Source: Actinomycetota bacterium
Lineage (GTDB): Bacteria; Actinomycetota; Actinomycetes; Nanopelagicales; Nanopelagicaceae
DNA length: 23,153 bases
Direction of reading: 5' to 3'
NCBI GenBank assembly: GCA_009699795.1
Contig: WLNK01000007.1
Location: 1-23,153 of the forward strand
The notes under the pieces were generated by a model. The model did no database searches. It saw only the letters and a program-made list of their open reading frames with translations, and was not told where the DNA came from. Below are positions 15,829 to 22,700 of this stretch, in pieces; within the stretch, counting starts at the first letter, position 1, and every line of letters starts with the position of its first letter. The position numbers and the translations under genes were made by a program.

Positions 15829-16232
15829 GTTCTATCAATTCAAATGAGATCCCATGTGTAGAAGTTTTAACTTCTGTTGTCTTCTTACTCGAAGGCGCCC
15901 CAGAAGAATTGAGTAATCCACTTGCTGTCCAAGTTCACCTTGACTCATGCCTTGCATGCCAAGCTGAAGTCGCGCATGAGCAAGCAATGAAAACTCTCAT
16001 GCAAGAAGTTCTTCGTAGATCTTGTGATGAAAAGGCTCCAGAAGATTTGCAACAAAGCATCCACGAGCAGTTACTTATGCAAATGGGCGGCGGTCAAGGA
16101 AGTGTTGTGACTCAGTACAGCATGACTGAAATCTCAATAGAGATAGACGAGTTTGGAAATATTGAGCATCGCGAAATTCAAATTGAGCAGACCCACATTT
16201 CACATTTCAAGGACGATGACGATGTCTCCTGA
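15825..16232 (+). CDS. rsrA: Zinc-binding redox anti-sigma factor (RsrA/RshA type) with C-terminal extension
   Basis: The 135-residue protein keeps the zinc anti-sigma (ZAS) layout: C11 near the N-terminus and HxxxCxxC with H38, C42 and C45. These four ligands match those of RsrA, in which oxidation forms a disulfide that ejects zinc and frees the sigma factor. C67 followed by the APEDLQ helix matches the later cysteine region of RsrA. Characterised RsrA/RshA are about 100-105 residues. This one continues for about 35-45 more, acidic and beta-prone (EISIEIDEFGNIEHREIQIEQ) and ending in DDDD, which I cannot match to anything. A strong AAGGAGG (15811-15817) sits 7 bases before the start, inside sigR. 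The stop overlaps the following thioesterase start. Confidence 0.9.
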   Translation: MSSINSNEIPCVEVLTSVVFLLEGAPEELSNPLAVQVHLDSCLACQAEVAHEQAMKTLMQEVLRRSCDEKAPEDLQQSIHEQLLMQMGGGQGSVVTQYSMTEISIEIDEFGNIEHREIQIEQTHISHFKDDDDVS

Positions 16233-16632
16233 GGATGAAGTAATCGGTGCTGTTGGTTTTTCAACAATGATGGTCAGGCCTGGTGACACGTGCGTTGCAA
16301 TGGGAATTTCCGATCTACCCATCCTTGCCCCATCGCACTACATGAATGTTATGGAAAGCGCTTGCATTGCTGCTGTTGCTGAATATTTAGAGCCAGGAGA
16401 GACAACTATTGTTAAAGATATTGAATTTAAAGTTATTGATTCGGCAGGAATCGGCGCTGAAATTCGTGGAACCGCACGTTGCATCGAAATTGCGGGACGC
16501 GAATTAATTTTTACGTGTGATGCTCATGAAGGTGAGCGCCATCTTGCAACTGCACTAATAAAAAGAACAGCGGTGGAGCGAATAACTTTCCTCGCCCGCA
16601 CCGCTGCGCAATCTTTATTGTCTGAGAATTAA
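16222..16632 (+). CDS. Hotdog-fold thioesterase, FlK-like
   Basis: With the ATG at 16222 the protein has 136 residues. An AAGGA sits 8 bases upstream and the start overlaps the rsrA stop by 11 bases; ATG codons at 16153 and 16216 are less well placed. The sequence fits the fluoroacetyl-CoA-thioesterase-like (FlK) hotdog subfamily: V-x-PGDTCVAMG strand, LPILAPSHYMNVMESAC helix with Glu45, AEYLEPGETT, then RGTARCIEIAGRELIFTCDAHEG. The Glu of the FlK triad is present, but the Thr and His positions seem not to be conserved, so the true substrate is some other acyl-CoA or acyl thioester. It is the third gene of the sigR operon, which may tie it to thiol metabolism. The 3' end overlaps convergent sodN by 4 bases. 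Confidence 0.75.
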   Translation: MSPEDEVIGAVGFSTMMVRPGDTCVAMGISDLPILAPSHYMNVMESACIAAVAEYLEPGETTIVKDIEFKVIDSAGIGAEIRGTARCIEIAGRELIFTCDAHEGERHLATALIKRTAVERITFLARTAAQSLLSEN

Positions 16633-17027
16633 GCCTTCTTGGTCGCCCAGAAAATTTCTGCGATCTCGTCAATCTTTGAAATCAGAGAATCTGCAACCTT
16701 TACATCTTGAGTTCCCTTTGTACCAGCAGCACCTGCAAGCTTTGTTGCCTCATTAAAAAGTGAGTGCAACTGTGGGTATGCCTCGAAATGTGGCGCCTTG
16801 AAATAATCTGTCCAAAGTACCCAGAGATGCTCTTTAACTGCATGTGAGCGCTCTTCTTTAATTGCTACCGAACGTGACTTGAAATCAGCGTCGTTGCTAG
16901 CCGCGTACTTTTCCATGCAAGCCTTTACTGAAAGAGCTTCAATCTTTGCTTGTGCTGGATCATAAACTCCGCAAGGAAGATCGCAGTGTGCGTGAACAGT
17001 TACCTTTGGTGCGAAAATGTTTTTCAT
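16629..17027 (-). CDS. sodN: Nickel-containing superoxide dismutase
   Basis: The 132-residue precursor has the nickel hook HCDLPCGVYDP (14-24). After removal of a 13-residue propeptide the new N-terminal His14 amine and imidazole, Cys15 and Cys19 bind nickel. The mature chain of about 119 residues is a four-helix bundle that assembles as a hexamer, close to the 117 residues of the Streptomyces enzyme. It converts superoxide to hydrogen peroxide and oxygen. The short propeptide lacks export features, so the enzyme should be cytoplasmic. The maturation protease gene sodX lies divergently 71 bases away. AGGAGAG is a strong ribosome site upstream of the ATG. The gene's stop shares TTAA with the convergent thioesterase. 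Confidence 0.97.
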   Translation of the reverse strand: MKNIFAPKVTVHAHCDLPCGVYDPAQAKIEALSVKACMEKYAASNDADFKSRSVAIKEERSHAVKEHLWVLWTDYFKAPHFEAYPQLHSLFNEATKLAGAAGTKGTQDVKVADSLISKIDEIAEIFWATKKA

Positions 17028-17098
17028 CTTCTCTCCTATATTTCTAGCTAATAGATGCCTCTGTAATTTTGAACTCTAGGTGTGTGAGACTACCGCCC
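17028..17098. promoter_or_regulatory. sodN / sodX divergent intergenic region
   Basis: These 71 bases separate the two NiSOD genes, so both must be promoted from here. On the sodN side TAGGAGAGAAG gives a clear ribosome site. On the sodX side there is no Shine-Dalgarno sequence before the ATG at 17099, which fits leaderless translation. I find no convincing palindrome for a nickel-responsive Fur-type (Nur) repressor. Confidence 0.4.
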
Positions 17099-17443
17099 AT
17101 GAATAGTTTTCGCACGACGGGCAATTTCATACGTACCCTGCTGCCCGGAACTGTTCGTATCCAAGGCGCTTCTATGGAACCAACTTTCGGCGATGGTGAT
17201 TGGCTGTTGGTTCGTTGGATTGGTGCTAAAAACGTATCGATAAACGATGTAGTAGTTGCAGAGCGCGAAGTGCAGCCAGGCATTTATTACATAAAGAGAG
17301 CCACGAAAATTGACGGCAAAAAATATTGGTTGAGTAGCGACAATCCGGCCGGAACAGATTCTCGAGAGTGGGGCTGGGTTAACGCAGAAGAAATACGTGG
17401 AAAAGTTTTATTTCGTTACTTTAGAAAACAAAGAACCAATTAA
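17099..17443 (+). CDS. sodX: Nickel-type SOD maturation protease (S26 signal-peptidase-like)
   Basis: With the ATG at 17099 the protein has 114 residues; a TTG 10 codons upstream is less likely. It is a minimal S26 peptidase: box B GASMEPTFGDGDWLLV with nucleophile Ser25, general-base Lys66 in YYIKRAT, and the SSDNP box further on. No strong N-terminal membrane helix is seen, in keeping with a cytoplasmic substrate. SodX-type proteases remove the NiSOD propeptide to expose the nickel-binding histidine, and the divergent neighbour sodN encodes that substrate. The stop overlaps that of kgd by 4 bases (TTAA). Confidence 0.92.
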   Translation: MNSFRTTGNFIRTLLPGTVRIQGASMEPTFGDGDWLLVRWIGAKNVSINDVVVAEREVQPGIYYIKRATKIDGKKYWLSSDNPAGTDSREWGWVNAEEIRGKVLFRYFRKQRTN

Positions 17444-20400
17444 CGGGTAAAGGCTTCTTCCATCAAGCCTTTTGCCTCTTCTTCATGCAAGTGATGGTTT
17501 CCTGTTGCAGGACTTGCGGTCGCTCGACGTGAAATTCTTCGCAAGATTCTTGAATCCAAACCTTGACCGCCAAGAACTTCAGTTGTGCTCAAAGCAACAT
17601 GTGGCCACGGACCTTGGTTTGCAGGTTCATCTTGTACCCACAGCAAGTTAGCGTTTGGATGCTTTGCAGCTTCTGCTGCCATTTGATCTACCGGAAGTGG
17701 ATATAAACGTTCGACGCGAATAATCGCTGTTGTGTTTTCACCAAGTTTTTCACGCTCTGCAACGAGATCGTGATAAATCTTTCCAGAACAGAAGATGACT
17801 CTTGTTGCGTTATTAACAACTGGATCACCAATTACTGGTCGGAAAGTTCCATGAGTGAAATCTGAAAGTGATGAGGCTGCGGCGCGAAGTCGGAGCATTG
17901 ATTTTGGAGTAAATACAACAAGTGGTCGGCGCACTGGGTTACTTACATGCCAACGAAGTAAATGGAAGTAAGAGGCAGGACTTGATGGTTGGGCAACTGT
18001 CATGTTCTGCTCTGCACAAAGACTTAAGTATCTTTCGATACGAGCTGATGAGTGATCCGGGCCTTGTCCTTCATAACCATGTGGAAGAAGAAGTACAACA
18101 GAGGATCGCTCGCCCCACTTCTGTAGCGCAGAAGATACAAATTCATCAACGATTGTTTGCGCGCCATTTGAGAAGTCTCCAAATTGCGCTTCCCATAGGA
18201 CGAGTGCGTTTTCGCGTGCAACTGAATAGCCGTATTCAAATCCCATTGCTGCGTATTCAGAGAGAAGCGAATCGACGACGAAGAATTGATTTTCATCTGA
18301 GATAAGGGAACGAAGTGGTGTCCACTCCTTTGCATTCTCTTTATCAACAATAACTGCGTGGCGATTACTAAACGTTCCGCGACGAGAATCTTGGCCAGCT
18401 AAACGAATTGGACGACCTTCAAGAAGAATTGAGCCAAATGCGAGAGCTTCACCCATTGACCAGTCGATTGAACCGTCGTTAAGAGATTCGACGCGCTTAA
18501 CAAGTTGCGGAAGTAACTTCGGATGAACGTTAAAACCTTCAGGAATATCTGTTTGTGTCGCGGCGATCTTGCGCGCAGTTGCTTCATCAATTGCTGTATT
18601 TACAGCTTCTGAAGAAATTGCTTTCGGAACCGTGAAGTTTGGATCGGTTTCATCGACGTGGTTATTTACTGAAGCATAAACAGCCTCAAGTTGGTTCTGA
18701 TATTCACGGGCAAACTCTTCTGCTTCTTCGGCAGTGATGTCTTTACGACCGATAAGTGCTTCTGTGTAGAGAGTACGTGTCGAACGCTTTGCATCAATGA
18801 GTTTGTACATAAGTGGCTGGGTGAAGCTTGGCTCATCGCCCTCATTGTGTCCACGACGGCGGTAGCAAACCATGTCGATTACAACGTCTTTATTAAATTT
18901 CTGACGATATTCAAATGCGAGGCGAGCAACACGAACGCAAGCTTCAGGATCATCACCATTTACATGGAAGACCGGTGCCTGAATTATTTTCGCCATATCT
19001 GTTGAGTAAGTTGAAGTTCGAGATGCATGAGGAGATGTTGTAAATCCAACTTGGTTATTAATAACGATATGGACTGTTCCACCAGTTCTGTAACCAGCCA
19101 ATTGTGAAAGCTGTAGAACTTCGGCGTTTACACCCTGTCCTGCAAAGGATGCATCGCCGTGAAGAAGCACAGGCAGAATTGAATATGCTGCCTTGATATT
19201 CAACATATCTTGTTTTGCGCGAACGATTCCTTCTAGAACTGGGTTAACAGCTTCGAGGTGCGATGGGTTAGCGGCCAAATAAATCTTTGTCTTTGCACCT
19301 GATTCTGTGGTGAAGACACCTTCAGTACCTAAGTGATATTTAACATCGCCAGACCCATGTACTTCATTCTCTTTGTAATGTCCTTGGAACTCTTGGAAGA
19401 TTTGGCCAAATGATTTGCCACCAATATTTGCAAGAACATTGAGGCGGCCACGGTGTGGCATACCGATACAAACTTCATCGAGGCCACGTTCTGCCGCTGA
19501 AGAAATAACTGCGTCGAGAAGTGGAATTACTGATTCGCCACCTTCGAGTGAGAAACGCTTTTGTCCAACAAATTTGGTCTGCAAGAAAGTTTCAAAAGCT
19601 TCGGCGCTATTTAATTTACGCAAAATTCGAATCTGTTCGTCACGCTCTGGTTTTGGTGAACCAATCTCTACGTGTTCTTGAATCCACTGACGCTCTTCGG
19701 GACTTGAAATGTACATGTACTCAACGCCTACGGAACGGCAATATGAATCACGGAGAATTCCAAGAATTTTGCGGAGCTTCATGAACTTTGCGCCGCCAAA
19801 TCCACCGGTAGCAAATTCACGATCTAGATCCCAGAGAGTAAGTCCGTGAGTTACAACATTTAAATCAGGATGTGAGCGTTGTTTGTATTCAAGCGGATCG
19901 ATATCAGCCATTAAATGGCCATAAGTTCTGTATGCCTGAATTAATTGCTGAACACGTGCTGTTTTGTTGATTTCTTCGTCTTTAGAGAACTCAAAGTCTT
20001 GTGACCATTGGATTGGCTCGTAAGGGATTCGAAGGGCTGTAAATAACTCTTCGTAAAAATGTTCTGCTCCGAGTAAATATTCGTGAATTCGGCGAAGGTA
20101 ATCACCAGATTGCGCACCTTGGATTATTCGGTGGTCATAGGTACTTGTAAGAGTTACAGTCTTGCTAATTGCCATTCTCGCAAGAGTTTCTTCACTTGCA
20201 CCATGGAATTCAGCTGGGTAATCAAGTGCGCCGACACCAATAATCAAACCTTGGCCTTGCACAAGCCTTGGAACGGAATGGACCGTGCCAATTGTTCCTG
20301 GGTTTGTAAGCGAAACAGTCGTTCCAGCAAAATCTTCAACTGTGAGTGCACCAGTTCGAGCCTTCTTTACAACTTCTTCATACGCCGCCCAGAACTGTCC

Positions 20401-21198
20401 AAAATCAAGTGATTCGCATCCCTTAATAGATGGAACAAGTAATTGCCTGGAACCATCTTCTTTTGCAAGATCGATAGCAATACCGAGATTGATGTGTTCG
20501 GGATGACCGACTGCAGGTTTTCCATCTAAATCACCGAAGAAAGTGTTCATCTCAGGCATTTCGCGAAGTGCCTTGATCATGGCGTAAGCGATGATGTGCG
20601 TGAATGAAACTTTTCCACCGCGACCACGTTTCAAGTGATTATTAATAACAATTCGATTATCAATCATTAATTTTGCGGGAATCACACGCACACTTGTTGC
20701 AGTCGGTACGTTTAGAGAACCTTCCATACTTTGAACTACTCGCGCAGAAACTCCGCGAATTGGTTCCAACCTTGCAGCCCCCGGTGTTGAAACTACCGGT
20801 GCTGGTTTTCTAATTGGATCTGCAGGTGTTGGCGTTGGCTTTGCAACGGGAGTAACCACTGGTTGTGTTGCAGTGACTGGTTGCGTGACTTGAGCTTGTG
20901 TAACCGGTGCAGCAACTTGTGTAACCGGTGCAACAGCTAGCGCCACTTGTTGTACAACTTGAGGAGCTACGGATTGTGCTGGGGTAGCTGGTGCATCATT
21001 TCGAAGTTGAGATTTTGGAACCGGCGGTACTCCGCGCTGTGCTGCAGGTGAAGTAGTACCTGTTGAGTTAGAAGAAAAATTGTTTGTTTTGAAATATTCA
21101 ATCCATGAAGGTTCTACAGAGTTTGGATCTTGGAGGTAGCGCTCGTACATCTCTTCAACGAGCCAATCATTGGCTCCGAAATCTGCCGACACTGGCAT
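17440..21198 (-). CDS. kgd: Multifunctional 2-oxoglutarate decarboxylase / dehydrogenase E1-E2 fusion
   Basis: This 1252-residue actinobacterial fusion resembles Kgd/OdhA. Residues 1-45 (NDWLVEEMYERYLQDPNSV) are the E1 N-terminal helix, 46-145 a Pro/Thr/Val/Gln-rich linker, and about 150-385 an E2-type acyltransferase domain with the DHRIIQG motif (H356). The thiamine-diphosphate E1 part runs from 410 on, with GMPHRGRLN (579-587), SHLEAVNPV (646-654) and GDASFAGQG (681-689). There is no lipoyl domain, as in other members, which work with a separate lipoylated E2 and Lpd to make succinyl-CoA in the TCA cycle. Start: GGAGG (complement of 21201-21205) is only 2 bases from the ATG but 8 bases from an in-frame GTG at 21192, so the GTG may be the real start. 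FHA-protein (OdhI/GarA) control is known in the family. Confidence 0.96.
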   Translation of the reverse strand: MPVSADFGANDWLVEEMYERYLQDPNSVEPSWIEYFKTNNFSSNSTGTTSPAAQRGVPPVPKSQLRNDAPATPAQSVAPQVVQQVALAVAPVTQVAAPVTQAQVTQPVTATQPVVTPVAKPTPTPADPIRKPAPVVSTPGAARLEPIRGVSARVVQSMEGSLNVPTATSVRVIPAKLMIDNRIVINNHLKRGRGGKVSFTHIIAYAMIKALREMPEMNTFFGDLDGKPAVGHPEHINLGIAIDLAKEDGSRQLLVPSIKGCESLDFGQFWAAYEEVVKKARTGALTVEDFAGTTVSLTNPGTIGTVHSVPRLVQGQGLIIGVGALDYPAEFHGASEETLARMAISKTVTLTSTYDHRIIQGAQSGDYLRRIHEYLLGAEHFYEELFTALRIPYEPIQWSQDFEFSKDEEINKTARVQQLIQAYRTYGHLMADIDPLEYKQRSHPDLNVVTHGLTLWDLDREFATGGFGGAKFMKLRKILGILRDSYCRSVGVEYMYISSPEERQWIQEHVEIGSPKPERDEQIRILRKLNSAEAFETFLQTKFVGQKRFSLEGGESVIPLLDAVISSAAERGLDEVCIGMPHRGRLNVLANIGGKSFGQIFQEFQGHYKENEVHGSGDVKYHLGTEGVFTTESGAKTKIYLAANPSHLEAVNPVLEGIVRAKQDMLNIKAAYSILPVLLHGDASFAGQGVNAEVLQLSQLAGYRTGGTVHIVINNQVGFTTSPHASRTSTYSTDMAKIIQAPVFHVNGDDPEACVRVARLAFEYRQKFNKDVVIDMVCYRRRGHNEGDEPSFTQPLMYKLIDAKRSTRTLYTEALIGRKDITAEEAEEFAREYQNQLEAVYASVNNHVDETDPNFTVPKAISSEAVNTAIDEATARKIAATQTDIPEGFNVHPKLLPQLVKRVESLNDGSIDWSMGEALAFGSILLEGRPIRLAGQDSRRGTFSNRHAVIVDKENAKEWTPLRSLISDENQFFVVDSLLSEYAAMGFEYGYSVARENALVLWEAQFGDFSNGAQTIVDEFVSSALQKWGERSSVVLLLPHGYEGQGPDHSSARIERYLSLCAEQNMTVAQPSSPASYFHLLRWHVSNPVRRPLVVFTPKSMLRLRAAASSLSDFTHGTFRPVIGDPVVNNATRVIFCSGKIYHDLVAEREKLGENTTAIIRVERLYPLPVDQMAAEAAKHPNANLLWVQDEPANQGPWPHVALSTTEVLGGQGLDSRILRRISRRATASPATGNHHLHEEEAKGLMEEAFTR
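20895..20936. repeat. 21-bp tandem repeat inside the kgd linker
   Basis: Two adjacent 21-base copies (20895-20915 and 20916-20936) agree at 19 positions. They fall in the Val/Thr/Gln/Pro/Ala-rich linker of kgd and add exactly 7 residues each (the APVTQ-type repeats), so the frame is kept. This looks like slippage-driven linker growth. Confidence 0.85.
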
Positions 21199-21220
21199 CT
21201 CCTCCGTATTTCAAAAGACT

Positions 21221-21287
21221 CTCAAGCAGGCTAAGACTATCGGCTTGAGCCGCGCTCTCTGAATCAGAGATCTCTTTGGGAGCCGCG
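21221..21287. promoter_or_regulatory. Cluster of inverted repeats upstream of kgd
   Basis: Within the kgd/SDR gap (21199-21453) several symmetric elements crowd the 70 bases next to kgd. CTCAAGC (21221-21227) is inverted as GCTTGAG (21243-21249). CGGCT-TG-AGCCG occupies 21241-21252. A perfect 15-base odd palindrome, TCTCTGA-A-TCAGAGA, lies at 21256-21270. GAGCCGCG occurs directly repeated at 21247-21254 and 21280-21287, 33 bases apart, about three helical turns. Operators or a structured kgd leader are both possible. I could not place a -35/-10 pair with confidence. The rest of the gap to 21424 shows nothing I can name. Confidence 0.45.
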
Positions 21288-21424
21288 ATATTGAACACAG
21301 AATGGCAATTTTTCACCTGTTGCGGGCCACCTATTTGAATTAGGAAAAGCTCCCTCTCCTGGTTGGAGTGCTCGCCGGAGTAGGCGCTCTAAGGGCTAAA
21401 TTTCTCAAATTCTCAGCGAGACAG

Positions 21425-21444
21425 ATTGCCCAATTATTGGCAAT
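21425..21444. promoter_or_regulatory. Palindrome just upstream of the SDR gene
   Basis: ATTGCC (21425-21430) is inverted as GGCAAT (21439-21444), and the centre holds a second overlapping palindrome, CCAAT-T-ATTGG (21430-21440). It ends 9 bases before the ATG, where a repressor would block transcription or ribosome access. No Shine-Dalgarno sequence is present between it and the start. Confidence 0.45.
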
Positions 21445-21453
21445 GTTCGCACC

Positions 21454-22221
21454 ATGAGCACACCAGATTTTGCAGCGTCAAAAAAAGTTGCCGTTATCTC
21501 CGGTGGCAGTCGCGGTCTTGGATTTGAAGTTGCCAGAGGTCTTGCAAGTCAAGGCTTCAATCTCGTTTTGATCGCAAAGAATCCAGAACATCTAATGGCT
21601 GCAAAATCTAAACTAAATGGCGAATTCGGTACCGATATTGATGTATCAACTCACTCTGTTGATCTTGAAGACCAAAGCGCGACTAGAAAAGTGGCAACTC
21701 AGATTGCTGAATTAGTAACGCCAGATATTTTTGTGCTTGCGCACGGAGTTATGTCAGAGAAGATGAGCAAGACTTTAAAGACGACAGATCAAGAGTGGAA
21801 TCGAGTGATGTCCATCAACCTTGATTCTGTATTCACACTCATTAACACCATCGCACCCAATATGGTTGAAAAGCGCGATGGTCGAATCATTGTTTTCTCT
21901 GCATGTTTAGGCCGAATGTCAGGCCCAGGTAATGCAGGTGGTCTAGCGCCATATCGAATCAGCAAGAGCGGAGTGAATGCACTCGTTAGAAACCTTGCAC
22001 ACGAAACCGGTCTTGGCGCTCGCGGAATTCTTGTTGATGCAATTTGCCCAAATCATTCACGGACAGATATGGGTGGCCCCGATGCACCACGAAGCGCAGA
22101 AGAAGGTGCAGAGACCGCGGTGTGGCTTGCAACTAGGAAATTTGATTTCAATAATAAATCCAATGAAAGCGAATCAGTTACCGGTGTACTTTGGGAAGAT
22201 CATCAGATCGTTCCCTGGTGA
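21454..22221 (+). CDS. Short-chain dehydrogenase/reductase family protein, probably atypical active site
   Basis: The protein has 255 residues with a Rossmann NAD(P) motif GGSRGLG (17-23), the AHGV segment (96-99, normally NNAG), active-site Asn122 in SINLDSVF, and YxxxK with Tyr167 and Lys171. In the beta-5 strand GRIIVFSACLGRM (143-155), where classical SDRs have Ser as the eighth residue (as in FabG GRIITIGS), this protein has Ala150, with Ser149 one place earlier. Catalysis would need Ser149 or Ser156 as substitute, or the protein is not a standard reductase. The gene is alone on the plus strand, opposite kgd, under a palindrome. Substrate unknown; the SDR fold is certain. Confidence 0.85.
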   Translation: MSTPDFAASKKVAVISGGSRGLGFEVARGLASQGFNLVLIAKNPEHLMAAKSKLNGEFGTDIDVSTHSVDLEDQSATRKVATQIAELVTPDIFVLAHGVMSEKMSKTLKTTDQEWNRVMSINLDSVFTLINTIAPNMVEKRDGRIIVFSACLGRMSGPGNAGGLAPYRISKSGVNALVRNLAHETGLGARGILVDAICPNHSRTDMGGPDAPRSAEEGAETAVWLATRKFDFNNKSNESESVTGVLWEDHQIVPW

Positions 22222-22292
22222 TTGCTGAAATCAGTCTTAAGATAAATAAAAACTATTGGTTTAAACGAGAATTATCGTTCGTGAGTAATTAC

Positions 22293-22350
22293 GGTTAATT
22301 AGAAATAATAGTTAATCAGTAATTTTGGTTAATCAGGAATAATAGTTAAC
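22293..22350. repeat. 34-bp-period direct repeat at the 3' end of the membrane-protein gene
   Basis: Units 22293-22316 and 22327-22350 agree at 21 of 24 positions with a 34-base period. The second unit contains the last codons and stop of the minus-strand membrane-protein gene; the first is a slightly decayed copy of the same 3' end, lying just beyond the stop, with its own TAA in the same place. A small tandem duplication of the gene's tail is the simplest account. The flanking 22222-22292 is AT-rich with no clear terminator for the SDR gene. Confidence 0.8.
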
Positions 22351-22700
22351 GCAAAATAAAGCGTGGGAACAGCAAGCAAGATAATCGGTACTGCTCCCAC
22401 ATAGAACTGTCCATCTATTTGATAGTAAGCAACTCCGAGTGCGATCAAGTTTGCAAGAACTGCTGGAGCTCGACCGAAGTTCTTTCCTCTTGCAAAACCA
22501 CGGCCACATGCAATTAATCCCATTCCACCGGCGATTGCAAAGAGTAAAACGCCAAGAAGCGGAAGTATTTCTCTATCTGCATGTGTGAATGCAAGAACTA
22601 GAAGCCATGCCGCTAGGGCTAGTACTACTGCACCTTCAGCATATAAAAGGGCTGCCGCGATAGTCCGCTTGCGACTTTGATTGGCATTATCCGTAGTCAT
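22329..22700 (-). CDS. Four-helix integral membrane protein, actinobacterial hypothetical
   Basis: The protein has 123 residues. After a polar, basic N-terminus (1-12) there are four membrane helices at about 14-38, 45-66, 78-93 and 99-120, with a short basic loop (GRGFARGKNFGRAPA) between helices 2 and 3 that would face the cytoplasm. This resembles a conserved actinobacterial membrane-protein family of unknown function; I know no name for it. The start codon overlaps that of the divergent GGDEF-like gene (shared CATG), so its promoter must lie inside that gene's coding region. The 3' end is involved in a small tandem duplication. Confidence 0.8.
   Translation of the reverse strand: MTTDNANQSRKRTIAAALLYAEGAVVLALAAWLLVLAFTHADREILPLLGVLLFAIAGGMGLIACGRGFARGKNFGRAPAVLANLIALGVAYYQIDGQFYVGAVPIILLAVPTLYFALTIIPD

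Noticed and set aside
20780..21060. Short repeats in this region as a CRISPR-like or mobile repeat
   Set aside because: The repeats are in frame inside kgd, encode a Pro/Val/Thr/Gln linker, have no spacers and occur only twice per unit.
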